Origin: JAAYBG01 sp964411675
GTDB taxonomy: Bacteria; Bacillota_I; Bacilli_A; ML615J-28; CAG-698
DNA length: 64,000 nucleotides
NCBI GenBank assembly: GCA_964411675.1
Contig: CAYPLR010000004.1
Span: 1 to 64,000 of the forward strand
Reading direction: 5' to 3'
Part shown: piece after piece, positions 40,591 to 49,582 of the stretch
Position numbering within the stretch: the stretch's first letter is position 1
How the letters are laid out: every line of letters begins with the position of its first letter
Notes under the pieces: model-generated
Seen by the model: the letters and a program-made list of their open reading frames with translations, nothing else
What the model was told of the DNA's origin: nothing
Database searches by the model: none
Translations under genes and position numbers: made by a program

Positions 40591-43224
40591 ATGTTTATAA
40601 AAAAATATGTCTTTATGTTCACAGAGACCGACGAAACAATGCGGGATCTTTGTGGTGGTAAGGGAGCCAATCTAGGCCAAATGACGAAATTAGGACTACC
40701 TATACCACAGGGATTTACTGTAACAACAGAAGCTTGTACTTATTACTATCAAAATTCTGAAAAGCTTTCTGAAGGAATTATTGAAGAAATTAATACAGCT
40801 TTGGAAAAACTTGAGAAAATCACAGGGAAGAACTTTGGAGACCCTCAAAATCCATTGTTAGTATCGGTTAGGTCTGGCGCACGTGTATCAATGCCAGGAA
40901 TGATGGATACTATTCTAAACCTAGGATTAAATGAAGTAGTAGTAGCTGGTTTAGCAAAAATTACTCAAAATCCAAGATTTGCATATGATTCATATCGCCG
41001 TTTCATTCAAATGTATTCTGATGTTGTTATGGGATTAGCTAAAAGCAAGTTCGAAGAAATCATCGATCGAATGAAAGAAGCAAGACATATCCAACAAGAC
41101 ATAGAATTTTCAGCTGAAGATTTTAAAGAAATGATCAAGTCATTCAAAGCATTTTATAAACAGGAATTAAAAGAAGATTTCCCTGACAATCCTAGGGATC
41201 AGTTATTTGGAGCAATTAATGCTGTATTCCGTTCATGGGAAAATCCAAGAGCAAACTATTATCGTAAGATGAATAATATCCCTTCTGATTGGGGAACTGC
41301 AGTTAATGTTCAATCGATGGTATATGGAAATATGGGAGATAAATCAGGAACTGGTGTAGCTTTTACTAGAAATCCAGCAACTGGTGAAAATAAACTATAT
41401 GGAGAATATTTAATTAATGCTCAAGGTGAGGACGTTGTTGCAGGAATTAGAACCCCATCAAAAATTGAAACATTACAAGAGATTATGCCAAGCGCTTATC
41501 ATCAATTTGTTGAATTATCATTAAAGTTAGAAAATCATTTTAATGATATGCAAGATATTGAATTTACAATTGAAAACGAAAAATTATATTTATTGCAAAC
41601 AAGAAATGGTAAAAGAACTGCTCAAGCAGCATTAAGAATTGCCGTAGAAATGTTTGAAAGTGGTATGATTACTAAGGAAAAAGCGTTAATGCTAGTGCAA
41701 CCACAACAACTTGATAATCTATTACACCCACAATTTGATCAAGGAGCAATTAAAAAAGCACGATCAATTGGAGAAGGCTTACCAGCATCTCCAGGAGCTG
41801 CTTGTGGTCAAATCGTATTTAATGTTACTCAAGCAATAGAAGAAAAAAAGAAAGGTAACAAAGTTATCCTTGTTAGATTAGAAACATCACCAGAAGACAT
41901 TGAAGGAATGGATGTATCAGAGGGTATATTAACAGCTCGAGGAGGAATGACCTCACACGCAGCGGTAGTTGCTCGTGGTATGGGAAAATGTTGCGTTTCT
42001 GGATGTAAAACACTAGAAGTATTTGATGAAGAAAACTATTTATTAATAGGAAAAGAGAAATTAGTTAAAGGAGATTGGATAGCTCTAGATGGATCAACAG
42101 GAATCATCTATGGTCAAAAAGTAGCAACAGTTCCAGCAACCATTTCTGGTAATTTTGAAAAATTCATGAATTGGTGCGATGAAATAAGAAGATTAAAAGT
42201 AAGAACAAATGCGGATACACCAAAGGATGCAAAACAAGCAAGAATTTTTGGCGCAGAAGGTATCGGTCTATGTAGAACGGAACATATGTTCTTTGAAACA
42301 GATCGTATTAAAGCAATGAGAGAAATGATCATTGCTGATACGCAAGAGCAGCGTCAAATGGCGTTAGATAAATTATTGCCAATGCAAAGAGGAGATTTTG
42401 AAGCCTTATTTGAAGCGATGGGGAATTATCCGGTTACAGTTCGTTATTTGGATCCACCACTACATGAGTTTTTACCAACTAATGAAGAAGATATTAAAGA
42501 AATTGCTGAAGAATTACATGTTTCTTATCATGATTTAGTGGCAAAAATTGAATCTTTACACGAATTTAATCCAATGATGGGGCATAGGGGATGTCGTTTA
42601 GCCGTTTCTTATCCAGAATTAGCAGAAATGCAAACAAGAGCAGTGATTGAAGCCTATATCAATGTAAAAAAACGTAACCCAGAATATAGTGCAGCACCAG
42701 AAATTATGATTCCATTAATTGGTGATGCAAAAGAATTAAAATTTGTTAAAAACATTGTAGTAAAAACAGCAAATCAAATTCTTGATGAAAATCACATGAG
42801 TGTTGATTATAAAGTTGGAACAATGATTGAAATACCAAGAGCAGCTGTTTTGGCGGATGAAATAGCAGAGGAAGCTGAATTCTTTAGTTTCGGAACAAAC
42901 GATTTAACACAAATGACATTTGGTTTTAGCCGTGATGATGCTGGTTCATTTCTTACACAATATTATCAACGAAGAATCTATGAATCAGATCCATTTGCTC
43001 GAGTAGACCAAAAAGGTGTTGGGAAATTAATTAGAATGGCAGTAAAACTTGGTAGAGAAGTGAAACCAAACTTGAAACTAGGAGTTTGTGGTGAACATGG
43101 TGGAGAACCTTCTTCTATTGAGTTCTTTGATGAAGTAGGGCTTGATTATGTTTCTTGCTCTCCATATCGAGTTCCAATTGCTCGATTAGCAGCAGCACAA
43201 GCAACAATTAAATCAAAAAAGTAA
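40591..43224 (+). CDS. ppdK: Pyruvate, phosphate dikinase
   Basis: 877 aa. It interconverts pyruvate + ATP + Pi and PEP + AMP + PPi. The ATP-grasp domain is N-terminal (DLCGGKGANLGQM), the phospho-histidine lies in GGMTSHAAVVARGMGK (about residue 455), and the C-terminal PEP/pyruvate barrel ends with the GVCGEHGGEPSS motif. Length is standard. In anaerobes it often works in the glycolytic direction. RBS AGGAGG. A palindromic site in its promoter suggests regulation. Confidence 0.97.
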   Translation: MFIKKYVFMFTETDETMRDLCGGKGANLGQMTKLGLPIPQGFTVTTEACTYYYQNSEKLSEGIIEEINTALEKLEKITGKNFGDPQNPLLVSVRSGARVSMPGMMDTILNLGLNEVVVAGLAKITQNPRFAYDSYRRFIQMYSDVVMGLAKSKFEEIIDRMKEARHIQQDIEFSAEDFKEMIKSFKAFYKQELKEDFPDNPRDQLFGAINAVFRSWENPRANYYRKMNNIPSDWGTAVNVQSMVYGNMGDKSGTGVAFTRNPATGENKLYGEYLINAQGEDVVAGIRTPSKIETLQEIMPSAYHQFVELSLKLENHFNDMQDIEFTIENEKLYLLQTRNGKRTAQAALRIAVEMFESGMITKEKALMLVQPQQLDNLLHPQFDQGAIKKARSIGEGLPASPGAACGQIVFNVTQAIEEKKKGNKVILVRLETSPEDIEGMDVSEGILTARGGMTSHAAVVARGMGKCCVSGCKTLEVFDEENYLLIGKEKLVKGDWIALDGSTGIIYGQKVATVPATISGNFEKFMNWCDEIRRLKVRTNADTPKDAKQARIFGAEGIGLCRTEHMFFETDRIKAMREMIIADTQEQRQMALDKLLPMQRGDFEALFEAMGNYPVTVRYLDPPLHEFLPTNEEDIKEIAEELHVSYHDLVAKIESLHEFNPMMGHRGCRLAVSYPELAEMQTRAVIEAYINVKKRNPEYSAAPEIMIPLIGDAKELKFVKNIVVKTANQILDENHMSVDYKVGTMIEIPRAAVLADEIAEEAEFFSFGTNDLTQMTFGFSRDDAGSFLTQYYQRRIYESDPFARVDQKGVGKLIRMAVKLGREVKPNLKLGVCGEHGGEPSSIEFFDEVGLDYVSCSPYRVPIARLAAAQATIKSKK

Positions 43225-43258
43225 AAAAAATCCCTAATTTAAATTAGGGATTTTTCTT
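43224..43258. terminator. Bidirectional terminator after ppdK
   Basis: Near-perfect palindrome AAAAATCCCTAATTT / AAATTAGGGATTTTT; overlaps the end of the minus-strand gene. Confidence 0.85.
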
Positions 43259-43950
43259 TTTAAGACGAATAGGAGACTGAGCCATAAAGTTTCAATGAAC
43301 ACAACAAAGCAACCTATAATAATACCGGCATCCATAAACAACTTTATATCCAGAATTGTTATAAGCATCAAATTATTTACACCTGGTAATTCAGAATAAT
43401 TTGAGACATAACCAAAGAAAGCATCGTTAAATTTTTGTTCATTAGGAAAGATAACACGATGAAAAAAAGTAAAAGCACTATCAAAATCAATAAAAGCATA
43501 AAAAGCAAAAACAAAGCAAACAAGTAAAATAATTGCAATTGTAACTATGCTATATTTAAATAGAATATGTTTAAGACGACGATAATTTAAGATTATATAT
43601 AATATAGAAAGAAAGAGTAGGACAAGGCAAATAATTGCAATTTTATTACCATTAACATAGAGATCTTTTACATCTTGCATATGGTAAATAGCTTGATTAG
43701 AAAAAACAGGGAGGTTGTTTATTACAATTTGCATATCGTCTGTTTTATCTGATAAAAAACGAATGATAGTATCAGCGATATCATATAGTTCGTTTTGGTC
43801 ATATCCTGATTCTTCAATGGTGTTGTTTTTTTCGAATTCATATAAATAAAAAGCTTTTGATGAAGTAATGGGAATGGTGATAGCCCAAATAGCAACAATT
43901 AATAAAAATAGATTGGTAAAGATAATGATAATTTTATCGATTGCTTTCAT
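43234..43950 (-). CDS. Hypothetical membrane protein with four helices
   Basis: 238 aa. Helices near residues 8-25, 98-115, 130-152 and 208-230 surround two external loops; the first loop (residues 30-95) is polar and acidic. The pattern TIRFLSDKTDDMQI in the first loop and two flanking helices recalls the TIGR01906-type integral membrane proteins of Firmicutes, but I cannot confirm this. Convergent with ppdK and divergent from the alkaline phosphatase. Confidence 0.6.
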   Translation of the reverse strand: MKAIDKIIIIFTNLFLLIVAIWAITIPITSSKAFYLYEFEKNNTIEESGYDQNELYDIADTIIRFLSDKTDDMQIVINNLPVFSNQAIYHMQDVKDLYVNGNKIAIICLVLLFLSILYIILNYRRLKHILFKYSIVTIAIILLVCFVFAFYAFIDFDSAFTFFHRVIFPNEQKFNDAFFGYVSNYSELPGVNNLMLITILDIKLFMDAGIIIGCFVVFIETLWLSLLFVLKRKIPNLN

Positions 43951-43967
43951 AACAATACCTCGTAATC

Positions 43968-43996
43968 ATTATAATATATAGAAAAAGATATGTAAA
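43968..43996 (-). promoter_or_regulatory. Promoter of the four-helix membrane protein
   Basis: TTTACA, 17-bp spacer, TATAAT on the minus strand. Confidence 0.65.
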
Positions 43997-44035
43997 GGAA
44001 AAGAAGTATGGTTAAAATATCCATTAAAAAGTAAA

Positions 44036-44047
44036 ATATGGTATAAT
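44036..44047 (+). promoter_or_regulatory. Extended -10 of the alkaline phosphatase gene
   Basis: TATGGTATAAT (TGn plus perfect -10) about 30 nt before the start; no good -35 is visible at the usual distance. Confidence 0.55.
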
Positions 44048-44080
44048 TACATAACAGATAAAAATTTAAGGAGTAAAAGA

Positions 44081-45208
44081 ATGAAGAAAACACTGAGCTT
44101 ATTGCTAATAATGGTTCTGATGCTAGTTGGATGTGGAAACAATGCTACGAATTTAAAACTAGATGATAGAGGATATGCTATTGAAACAAACGAAAAATAT
44201 AGTAGTTTACAAGAGGAAAAATCCATTATTAAAAATGTAATTTTACTGATTGGGGACGGAATGGGTGTGAATCAAGTTGAAGTTGCACGGCAGGTATTAT
44301 TGCAAGAAAAAGAAATATTTGATTTAGATAAAGCCGAATATAAAGCTGAAATTGTTACTTCTTGCTTAAACAATATTGTTACGGATAGTGCAGCGGCAGC
44401 AACAGCCTATGCGACAGGAATAAAGACTAATTATGAGGTTGTAGGAAAAGATAAGGAAGGAAACGATTTAAAGACAATCCTTGATTATGCTCAAGAAGCA
44501 GGAATGAAAACAGGAATTATTACAGATAAAGGATTAGATGATGCTACTCCAGCTGCATTTTCGGCTCATTTAGAAAATCGATATTTATTACAAGAAACCA
44601 TCCCAATACAGCAAATTAATAGTGGAATTGATATTTTTATGGGAGGGAATGCAGCAATATACATCGATTTTGCTGAAGCTATACAAACAAAAGGATATGA
44701 ATTTATAACTACAAAAGAAGCTTTATTGAATTCAAAAGCCAAAAAAATATTTGCTACATATTCTTCTGGAAGAATGATGAATCAAGCAAAAGACGTTCCA
44801 ACATTGGCAGAAATGACAAATAAAGCAATTCAAGTTTTGTCCCAAAATAAACAAGGTTTCTTCTTGATGGTCGAAGCAGGACAAATAGATAATCGATGCG
44901 GAGAAGGAGACATTATAAAAATGGCTAAAGCAGTCCAAGAATTGGATAAAGCATTAAGGGTGGCTTTAAATTTCGCTCATAGTAACAAGGAAACCTTAGT
45001 TGTTGTTTTAGCGGATCACGAGACTGGAGGATTGGTGATTGGAGAAGGAGAACCAAATATTACATGGTTTACTGAAGAAACAAGATATCATACATCTGTT
45101 AATGTTCCTTTATACGCATACGGAACGAGGAGTAGTTTCTTTGCTGATAAAATACTAGATAATACAGAAATTTTTGAAATATTAATGATGCTATTAAAAT
45201 TAAAGTAA
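44081..45208 (+). CDS. Alkaline phosphatase, surface lipoprotein
   Basis: 375 aa. Lipobox LVGC (Cys18) anchors it to the outer face of the membrane. PhoA-family residues: metal site LLIGDGMGVNQ, catalytic Ser103 in VTDSAAAATAYATG, DDATPAAFSAH, EAGQIDN and LADHETGG. It releases phosphate from phosphomonoesters outside the cell, for example from nucleotides. Somewhat short for the family (375 versus about 450), but all key motifs are present. Confidence 0.92.
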   Translation: MKKTLSLLLIMVLMLVGCGNNATNLKLDDRGYAIETNEKYSSLQEEKSIIKNVILLIGDGMGVNQVEVARQVLLQEKEIFDLDKAEYKAEIVTSCLNNIVTDSAAAATAYATGIKTNYEVVGKDKEGNDLKTILDYAQEAGMKTGIITDKGLDDATPAAFSAHLENRYLLQETIPIQQINSGIDIFMGGNAAIYIDFAEAIQTKGYEFITTKEALLNSKAKKIFATYSSGRMMNQAKDVPTLAEMTNKAIQVLSQNKQGFFLMVEAGQIDNRCGEGDIIKMAKAVQELDKALRVALNFAHSNKETLVVVLADHETGGLVIGEGEPNITWFTEETRYHTSVNVPLYAYGTRSSFFADKILDNTEIFEILMMLLKLK

Positions 45209-45240
45209 AAAAGTACTATATGTTTATAGTACTTTTTTTT
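45207..45240. terminator. Bidirectional terminator between phosphatase and asnS
   Basis: AAAAAGTACTATA / TATAGTACTTTTT stem with loop TGTT, T-run on the plus strand. Confidence 0.85.
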
Positions 45241-46624
45241 AGTATTCACAATTTTTTGGTGTTCTTGGATAAGGAAGAACATCACGAATATTTTCTACAC
45301 CTGTTACATACATAATTAATCGTTCAAATCCTAAACCAAAACCAGCATGCTTTGTTCCGCCAAATTTTCGTAGATTTATATACCATTGCATTTCTTCAAC
45401 TGGAATATGCATTTCGCTCATGCGGCTTAATAACACATCTAGGCGTTCTTCTCTTTGACTACCGCCAACTAGTTCTCCACTTCCAGGAACTAGTAAGTCA
45501 ACAGCAGCAACAGTTTGTTGGTCATCGTTTAGACGCATATAGAAAGCTTTGATCTCTTTTGGCCAATTAGTGACAAAAACAGGACCTTTAAAATGCTCAT
45601 CCGTTAAATACTTTTCGTGTTCTGTTGATAAATCATCACCATATTCTAGGCGATTATCAAACTTTTTGTTAGAGTTTTTAATAATTTCAACAGCTTGACG
45701 ATACTCACAAATGTTAATTTTTGAAGTGATTAACTCTTGCAATTGCTTTATTTTTCCAGGATATACAAATTGTTCAAAAAATTCCATTTCATCTTTGGCG
45801 TTTTCTAATACATAACTAATGACATATTTAAGCATAGCTTCAACAAGATTCATATCATCTGTTAAATCAGCAAAAGCAATTTCAGGTTCAATCATCCAAA
45901 ATTCAGAGGCATGACGCTGAGTATTTGAATTCTCTGCTCTAAAAGTAGGACCGAAAGTATATACCTTTTTAAAAGCAAGTGCGAATGTTTCTGCTTCTAA
46001 TTGGCCTGATACAGTAAGGTTTGCTGATTTTCCAAAAAAGTCTTTCGAATAATCGATTTTTCCATTAGCCTTTGGAAGATCTTCTAAGTTAAGTGTGGTT
46101 ACTTGGAACATTTGTCCTGCGCCTTCACAATCGCTGGCAGTTATAATAGGAGTGTGAACATAAACAAATTCTTCTTTTCTAAAAAATTCATGAATAGCAT
46201 AAGCTAATAGACTACGTACTTTAAAAACTGCATTGAAAAGAGAGGTTCTAGGGCGTAAGTAAGCTTGTTCTCGTAAAAACTCTCTTGAATGACGTTTTGG
46301 TTGGATAGGATAATTCTCGGGAGAATCGCCTTCTAATAAAATATGCTTTGCATGAAGTTCAAAAGTTTGCTTTGCATCGGGTGTTGAAACAACTACCCCT
46401 TGAACAGTTAAGGCACAACCAACTCTGAATTTAGAAATTTCTTCAAAATGATCAATACTCTTATCGTATACAATTTGAATGTTATTCACAGTAGATCCAT
46501 CATTTAAATTTATGAAACCAAATTCTTTTTGACTTCGGTTTGTTCTAATCCATCCTTGCAGGATTACTTCTTTTCCAATAAAATCTTTTGTTTGCTTCGT
46601 TAATGTACTAATACTAGTTTTCAT
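45239..46624 (-). CDS. asnS: Asparaginyl-tRNA synthetase
   Basis: 461 aa class IIb synthetase. An N-terminal OB-fold anticodon domain (KEVILQGWIRTNRSQKEFGFI), class II motif 2 (FRAENSNTQRHASEFWMIEPE) and motif 3 (GFGLGFERLIMYVTG). The ending VLPYPRTP is typical. AsnS is told from AspS by the lack of the bacterial AspS insertion. I start at MKTSIST after AAGGAGG; an open frame extends upstream into the T-box leader but is not coding. Confidence 0.95.
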   Translation of the reverse strand: MKTSISTLTKQTKDFIGKEVILQGWIRTNRSQKEFGFINLNDGSTVNNIQIVYDKSIDHFEEISKFRVGCALTVQGVVVSTPDAKQTFELHAKHILLEGDSPENYPIQPKRHSREFLREQAYLRPRTSLFNAVFKVRSLLAYAIHEFFRKEEFVYVHTPIITASDCEGAGQMFQVTTLNLEDLPKANGKIDYSKDFFGKSANLTVSGQLEAETFALAFKKVYTFGPTFRAENSNTQRHASEFWMIEPEIAFADLTDDMNLVEAMLKYVISYVLENAKDEMEFFEQFVYPGKIKQLQELITSKINICEYRQAVEIIKNSNKKFDNRLEYGDDLSTEHEKYLTDEHFKGPVFVTNWPKEIKAFYMRLNDDQQTVAAVDLLVPGSGELVGGSQREERLDVLLSRMSEMHIPVEEMQWYINLRKFGGTKHAGFGLGFERLIMYVTGVENIRDVLPYPRTPKNCEY

Positions 46625-46880
46625 ATTTTCCTCCTTAATATAAAAAAAGTCCTTGAAATATTTCCAAGGACTGTTATTACAGCGGTACCACCTTAGTTTC
46701 ATAAAAAAATATATGACCCTCAATTACTAATAACGTTAGCTACACGGCTGGTTCTACTTTATTTCTTCCAGCAGCTCAGAATGTTCTTTCACCAAGTTTT
46801 ATAATGGCTTTCCACTATCACCATCTCACTAAAATAAAATTTTTGGGTACTCTTTTCTTCACGGCCTATATAATTGTAAG
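46625..46880 (-). promoter_or_regulatory. T-box riboswitch of asnS (specifier AAC, Asn)
   Basis: T-box sequence AAGGTGGTACCGCTG at 46680-46694 and a terminator hairpin AGTCCTTGGAAAT / ATTTCAAGGACT (about 46649-46672) with a T-run. The Stem I region GTAGAACCAGCC holds AAC (46751-46753), an asparagine codon, at the specifier position. GAGATGGTGATAG farther upstream fits the Stem I distal part. Confidence 0.9.
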
Positions 46881-46881
46881 T

Positions 46882-46910
46882 ATTTTATCACAACATCAGG
46901 ATAAAGTCAA
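46882..46910 (-). promoter_or_regulatory. Promoter of the asnS T-box transcript
   Basis: TTGACT, 17-bp spacer ending TGA, TAAAAT (extended -10). Confidence 0.8.
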
Positions 46911-46922
46911 ATCATTCACAAA

Positions 46923-47627
46923 CTATCTTTGTCGATTTCTAAAAAAACTAATATCAATTACTTCAACCTTTTTACGATTACCTAATCCTAAAAGTTTATC
47001 AAATCCATAATAGATATACCCAATAACTAAATTAACAAAAATCAAAACAACAATATTTTGTAAGACGCGAGATATTCCTTGAGTATTTATGTTAATAAAT
47101 TCATAGGGGAATCGCTCTCCTGTAGAATATGGATTTCCAATTTTTGAATACAAAAATATGACAACTCCATATAAGAACAAATAGATAAGAGAAAGCAAAG
47201 GACCTGACCAAGCTTGTGTTCCTTTTTGATCAAATAAAAAGTAATCAATTAAAAATCCGATGGGGATTATAAAATGAACAATAAGGTCTTTAGGTCCCAA
47301 AACATCATGTCCAGGGGGGCTTAATTTAATAAATTCAGGAAGTAAAATAAAAGCATATACTAAGCAAGTAATCGTGATAGCAATCATTGCCAGAGATTTA
47401 AACTTATAGATTCCTGATGAAAAATCCTTTTTGAAAATAAATTCTCTCACTAACATATATAACAAGATTAACACACAAAAAAGATTGGTCTGAATTGTGT
47501 AATAAAGAAACATTTCGGGAACTAGAGCTCCTTCTTGGTTAAAAATGCTGAGAACAATTCCTATAGTTCCCAGTGAAAACAGAACAAAGCGATAAATAAA
47601 AACCGCTAATTTATTATCAATTCGCAT
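46923..47627 (-). CDS. Pr6Pr/AIG1-like integral membrane protein
   Basis: 234 aa with about six helices. The segments YYTIQTNLFCVLILLY and DLIVHFIIPIGFLIDYFLFD match the pattern of Pr6Pr-type membrane proteins related to AIG1/ADTRP, in which a Thr in the TxQTN-like segment and the His in the second segment are catalytic for fatty-acid ester hydrolysis in the animal enzymes. Whether the bacterial protein is a hydrolase is unknown. Its promoter-distal end overlaps the asnS promoter region. Confidence 0.65.
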   Translation of the reverse strand: MRIDNKLAVFIYRFVLFSLGTIGIVLSIFNQEGALVPEMFLYYTIQTNLFCVLILLYMLVREFIFKKDFSSGIYKFKSLAMIAITITCLVYAFILLPEFIKLSPPGHDVLGPKDLIVHFIIPIGFLIDYFLFDQKGTQAWSGPLLSLIYLFLYGVVIFLYSKIGNPYSTGERFPYEFININTQGISRVLQNIVVLIFVNLVIGYIYYGFDKLLGLGNRKKVEVIDISFFRNRQR

Positions 47628-47642
47628 AACTTCACCCCTTTC

Positions 47643-47670
47643 ATTTTAGCATAAATAAAAACAAATGCAA
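47643..47670 (-). promoter_or_regulatory. Promoter of the Pr6Pr-like gene
   Basis: TTGCAT, 16-bp spacer ending TGC, TAAAAT (extended -10). Confidence 0.6.
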
Positions 47671-47741
47671 ACAATTAAGAAAATTTATATTTTAAAATTG
47701 ATAAAAATTTGCTATAATATTAATACTAGTGAGGGACCTAT

Positions 47742-49538
47742 ATGTTTTTACCAATCAGCAAAAAAGAACTAATAGAAAGAAATATTGAGTCAGTAGATTT
47801 TGTTTTAATAACTGGGGATGCTTATATCGACCATCCTTCTTTTGGGATAGCAATTATTTCTCGTATACTAGAAGCACAAGGGTATTCGGTTGCTATTTTA
47901 TCTCAACCCAAGTGGGAGACTGACGAAGATTTTCTTCAATTTGGTAAACCAAAATTAGGATTTTTGATAACTTCTGGTAATTTAGATTCCATCGTTAATA
48001 ATTATACAGTAAGTAAAAGAAGAAGAGAAAAAGATAGTTACTCTCCTGGCGGGAAAATAGGATTAAGACCCGATTATGCAGTAATTGTATATAGTAATAT
48101 TGTTCGAAGATTATTCCCAGATAGTTCCATTATTTTAGGTGGTATAGAAGCTTCTTTAAGAAGATTAGCACATTATGATTACTTACAAAACAAATTAAAA
48201 AAATCAATCCTAATCGATTCAAAAGCAGATATAATTTGTTATGGTATGAGTGACCAAACGATTGTTGAAGTGGCTGATGCTTTAAAAAGCGGTTTAAAAA
48301 TCGAAGATATTATTTATTTAAGAGGAACACTTTGGAAAACAAAAGAAAAGGTATTGATACCAAGTAAACATGTTCTTTTACCAAGTTATAAAGAAATCAG
48401 TAAAGATAAGCTAAAATATGCTGAAAGTTTCAACATTCAATACAATAACACGGATGCCATTAACGGAGATGTGTTGGTTGAAGCATACGATGATTGCTAT
48501 ATTGTTCAAAATCAAGCAGCACTACCCCTTACGAGAGAGTATCTAGATTGGGTATATAGCTTACCTTATGAAAGAACGCCCCATCCAATCTATCAAGAAC
48601 CAATCCCTGCGATTGAAGAAGTAAAATTCAGCATTGCTATTAATCGAGGATGTATGGGAAGCTGTTCTTTTTGTGCACTCACGTTTCATCAAGGACGGAT
48701 TATTCAATCAAGAAGTAAGGAATCAGTTGTTGAAGAAGCGAAAAGAATTATTGCTAATAAGGAGTTTAAAGGATATATTCACGATATAGGCGGACCAACT
48801 GCTAATTTTTATATTCGAGCTTGTAGTACACAAGAAGAATTTGGAGCATGTAAAAACAAAAAATGTTTATCACCGGGGAAGTGTAAAAATTTAGTCGTTT
48901 CTCACAAAGAATATTTGGAAATTCTAAGATCTGTAAGATCGTTAGACAAAGTGAAAAAAGTATTTGTTAGAAGTGGAATTAGATACGACTATTTGATGTA
49001 TGATAAAGATGATGAATTTTTTGAAGAATTGGTACAGCACCATATATCAGGACAATTGAAGGTTGCACCTGAACACGTAAGTTCACGAGTGCTTGATTAT
49101 ATGCAAAAACCTCACTTTGATTTATATGAGAGTTTCACAAAGAAATATTATGAAATTAATCGTAAATTCGGGAAACAACAATTTCTTGTTCCTTATTTAA
49201 TGAGTAGTCATCCAGGCTGTGAATTAAGTGATGCAATTGAGCTAGCAGAATATTTACATAAAAATAGAATTCATGTTGAGCAGGTACAAGATTTTTACCC
49301 TACACCAGGAACATTGTCAACATGTATGTATTACACCGAAGTAGATCCTCGGACAATGAAAAAAATATATGTTGCGAAAACAGGACATGAAAAGGCTTTG
49401 CAAAGAGCATTAATGCAATATAATAAAGAAAGAAATTACGATCTTGTTAGAGAAGCTCTGGAAGTTGGTAATAGGAAAGATTTAATAGGTAATAATGAAA
49501 AGTGTTTAATCAAATATAAAAAAACATTTAATAAATAA
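47742..49538 (+). CDS. YgiQ-family radical SAM protein
   Basis: 598 aa. The YgiQ N-terminal domain (ITGDAYIDHPSFGIAIISR) precedes a radical SAM core with GCMGSCSFCALTFHQGR (CxxxCxxC). Extra cysteines follow near residue 370 (FGACKNKKCLSPGKCKN). The family is widespread and its reaction is still not settled. The GTGAGGGA sequence precedes the ATG, and an extended -10 (TTGCTATAAT at 47709-47718) lies 24 nt upstream of the start. It lies just upstream of dnaX but has a separate promoter. Confidence 0.92.
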   Translation: MFLPISKKELIERNIESVDFVLITGDAYIDHPSFGIAIISRILEAQGYSVAILSQPKWETDEDFLQFGKPKLGFLITSGNLDSIVNNYTVSKRRREKDSYSPGGKIGLRPDYAVIVYSNIVRRLFPDSSIILGGIEASLRRLAHYDYLQNKLKKSILIDSKADIICYGMSDQTIVEVADALKSGLKIEDIIYLRGTLWKTKEKVLIPSKHVLLPSYKEISKDKLKYAESFNIQYNNTDAINGDVLVEAYDDCYIVQNQAALPLTREYLDWVYSLPYERTPHPIYQEPIPAIEEVKFSIAINRGCMGSCSFCALTFHQGRIIQSRSKESVVEEAKRIIANKEFKGYIHDIGGPTANFYIRACSTQEEFGACKNKKCLSPGKCKNLVVSHKEYLEILRSVRSLDKVKKVFVRSGIRYDYLMYDKDDEFFEELVQHHISGQLKVAPEHVSSRVLDYMQKPHFDLYESFTKKYYEINRKFGKQQFLVPYLMSSHPGCELSDAIELAEYLHKNRIHVEQVQDFYPTPGTLSTCMYYTEVDPRTMKKIYVAKTGHEKALQRALMQYNKERNYDLVREALEVGNRKDLIGNNEKCLIKYKKTFNK

Positions 49539-49582
49539 TTGCAGTATGTTATAATGATAAAAAATAGAGGAGATGAATAGCG

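Noticed and set aside
46625..46723. N-terminal extension of AsnS and the small frame at 46804-47010
   Set aside because: Both lie in the T-box leader; the ATG at 46624 has a strong ribosome binding site.
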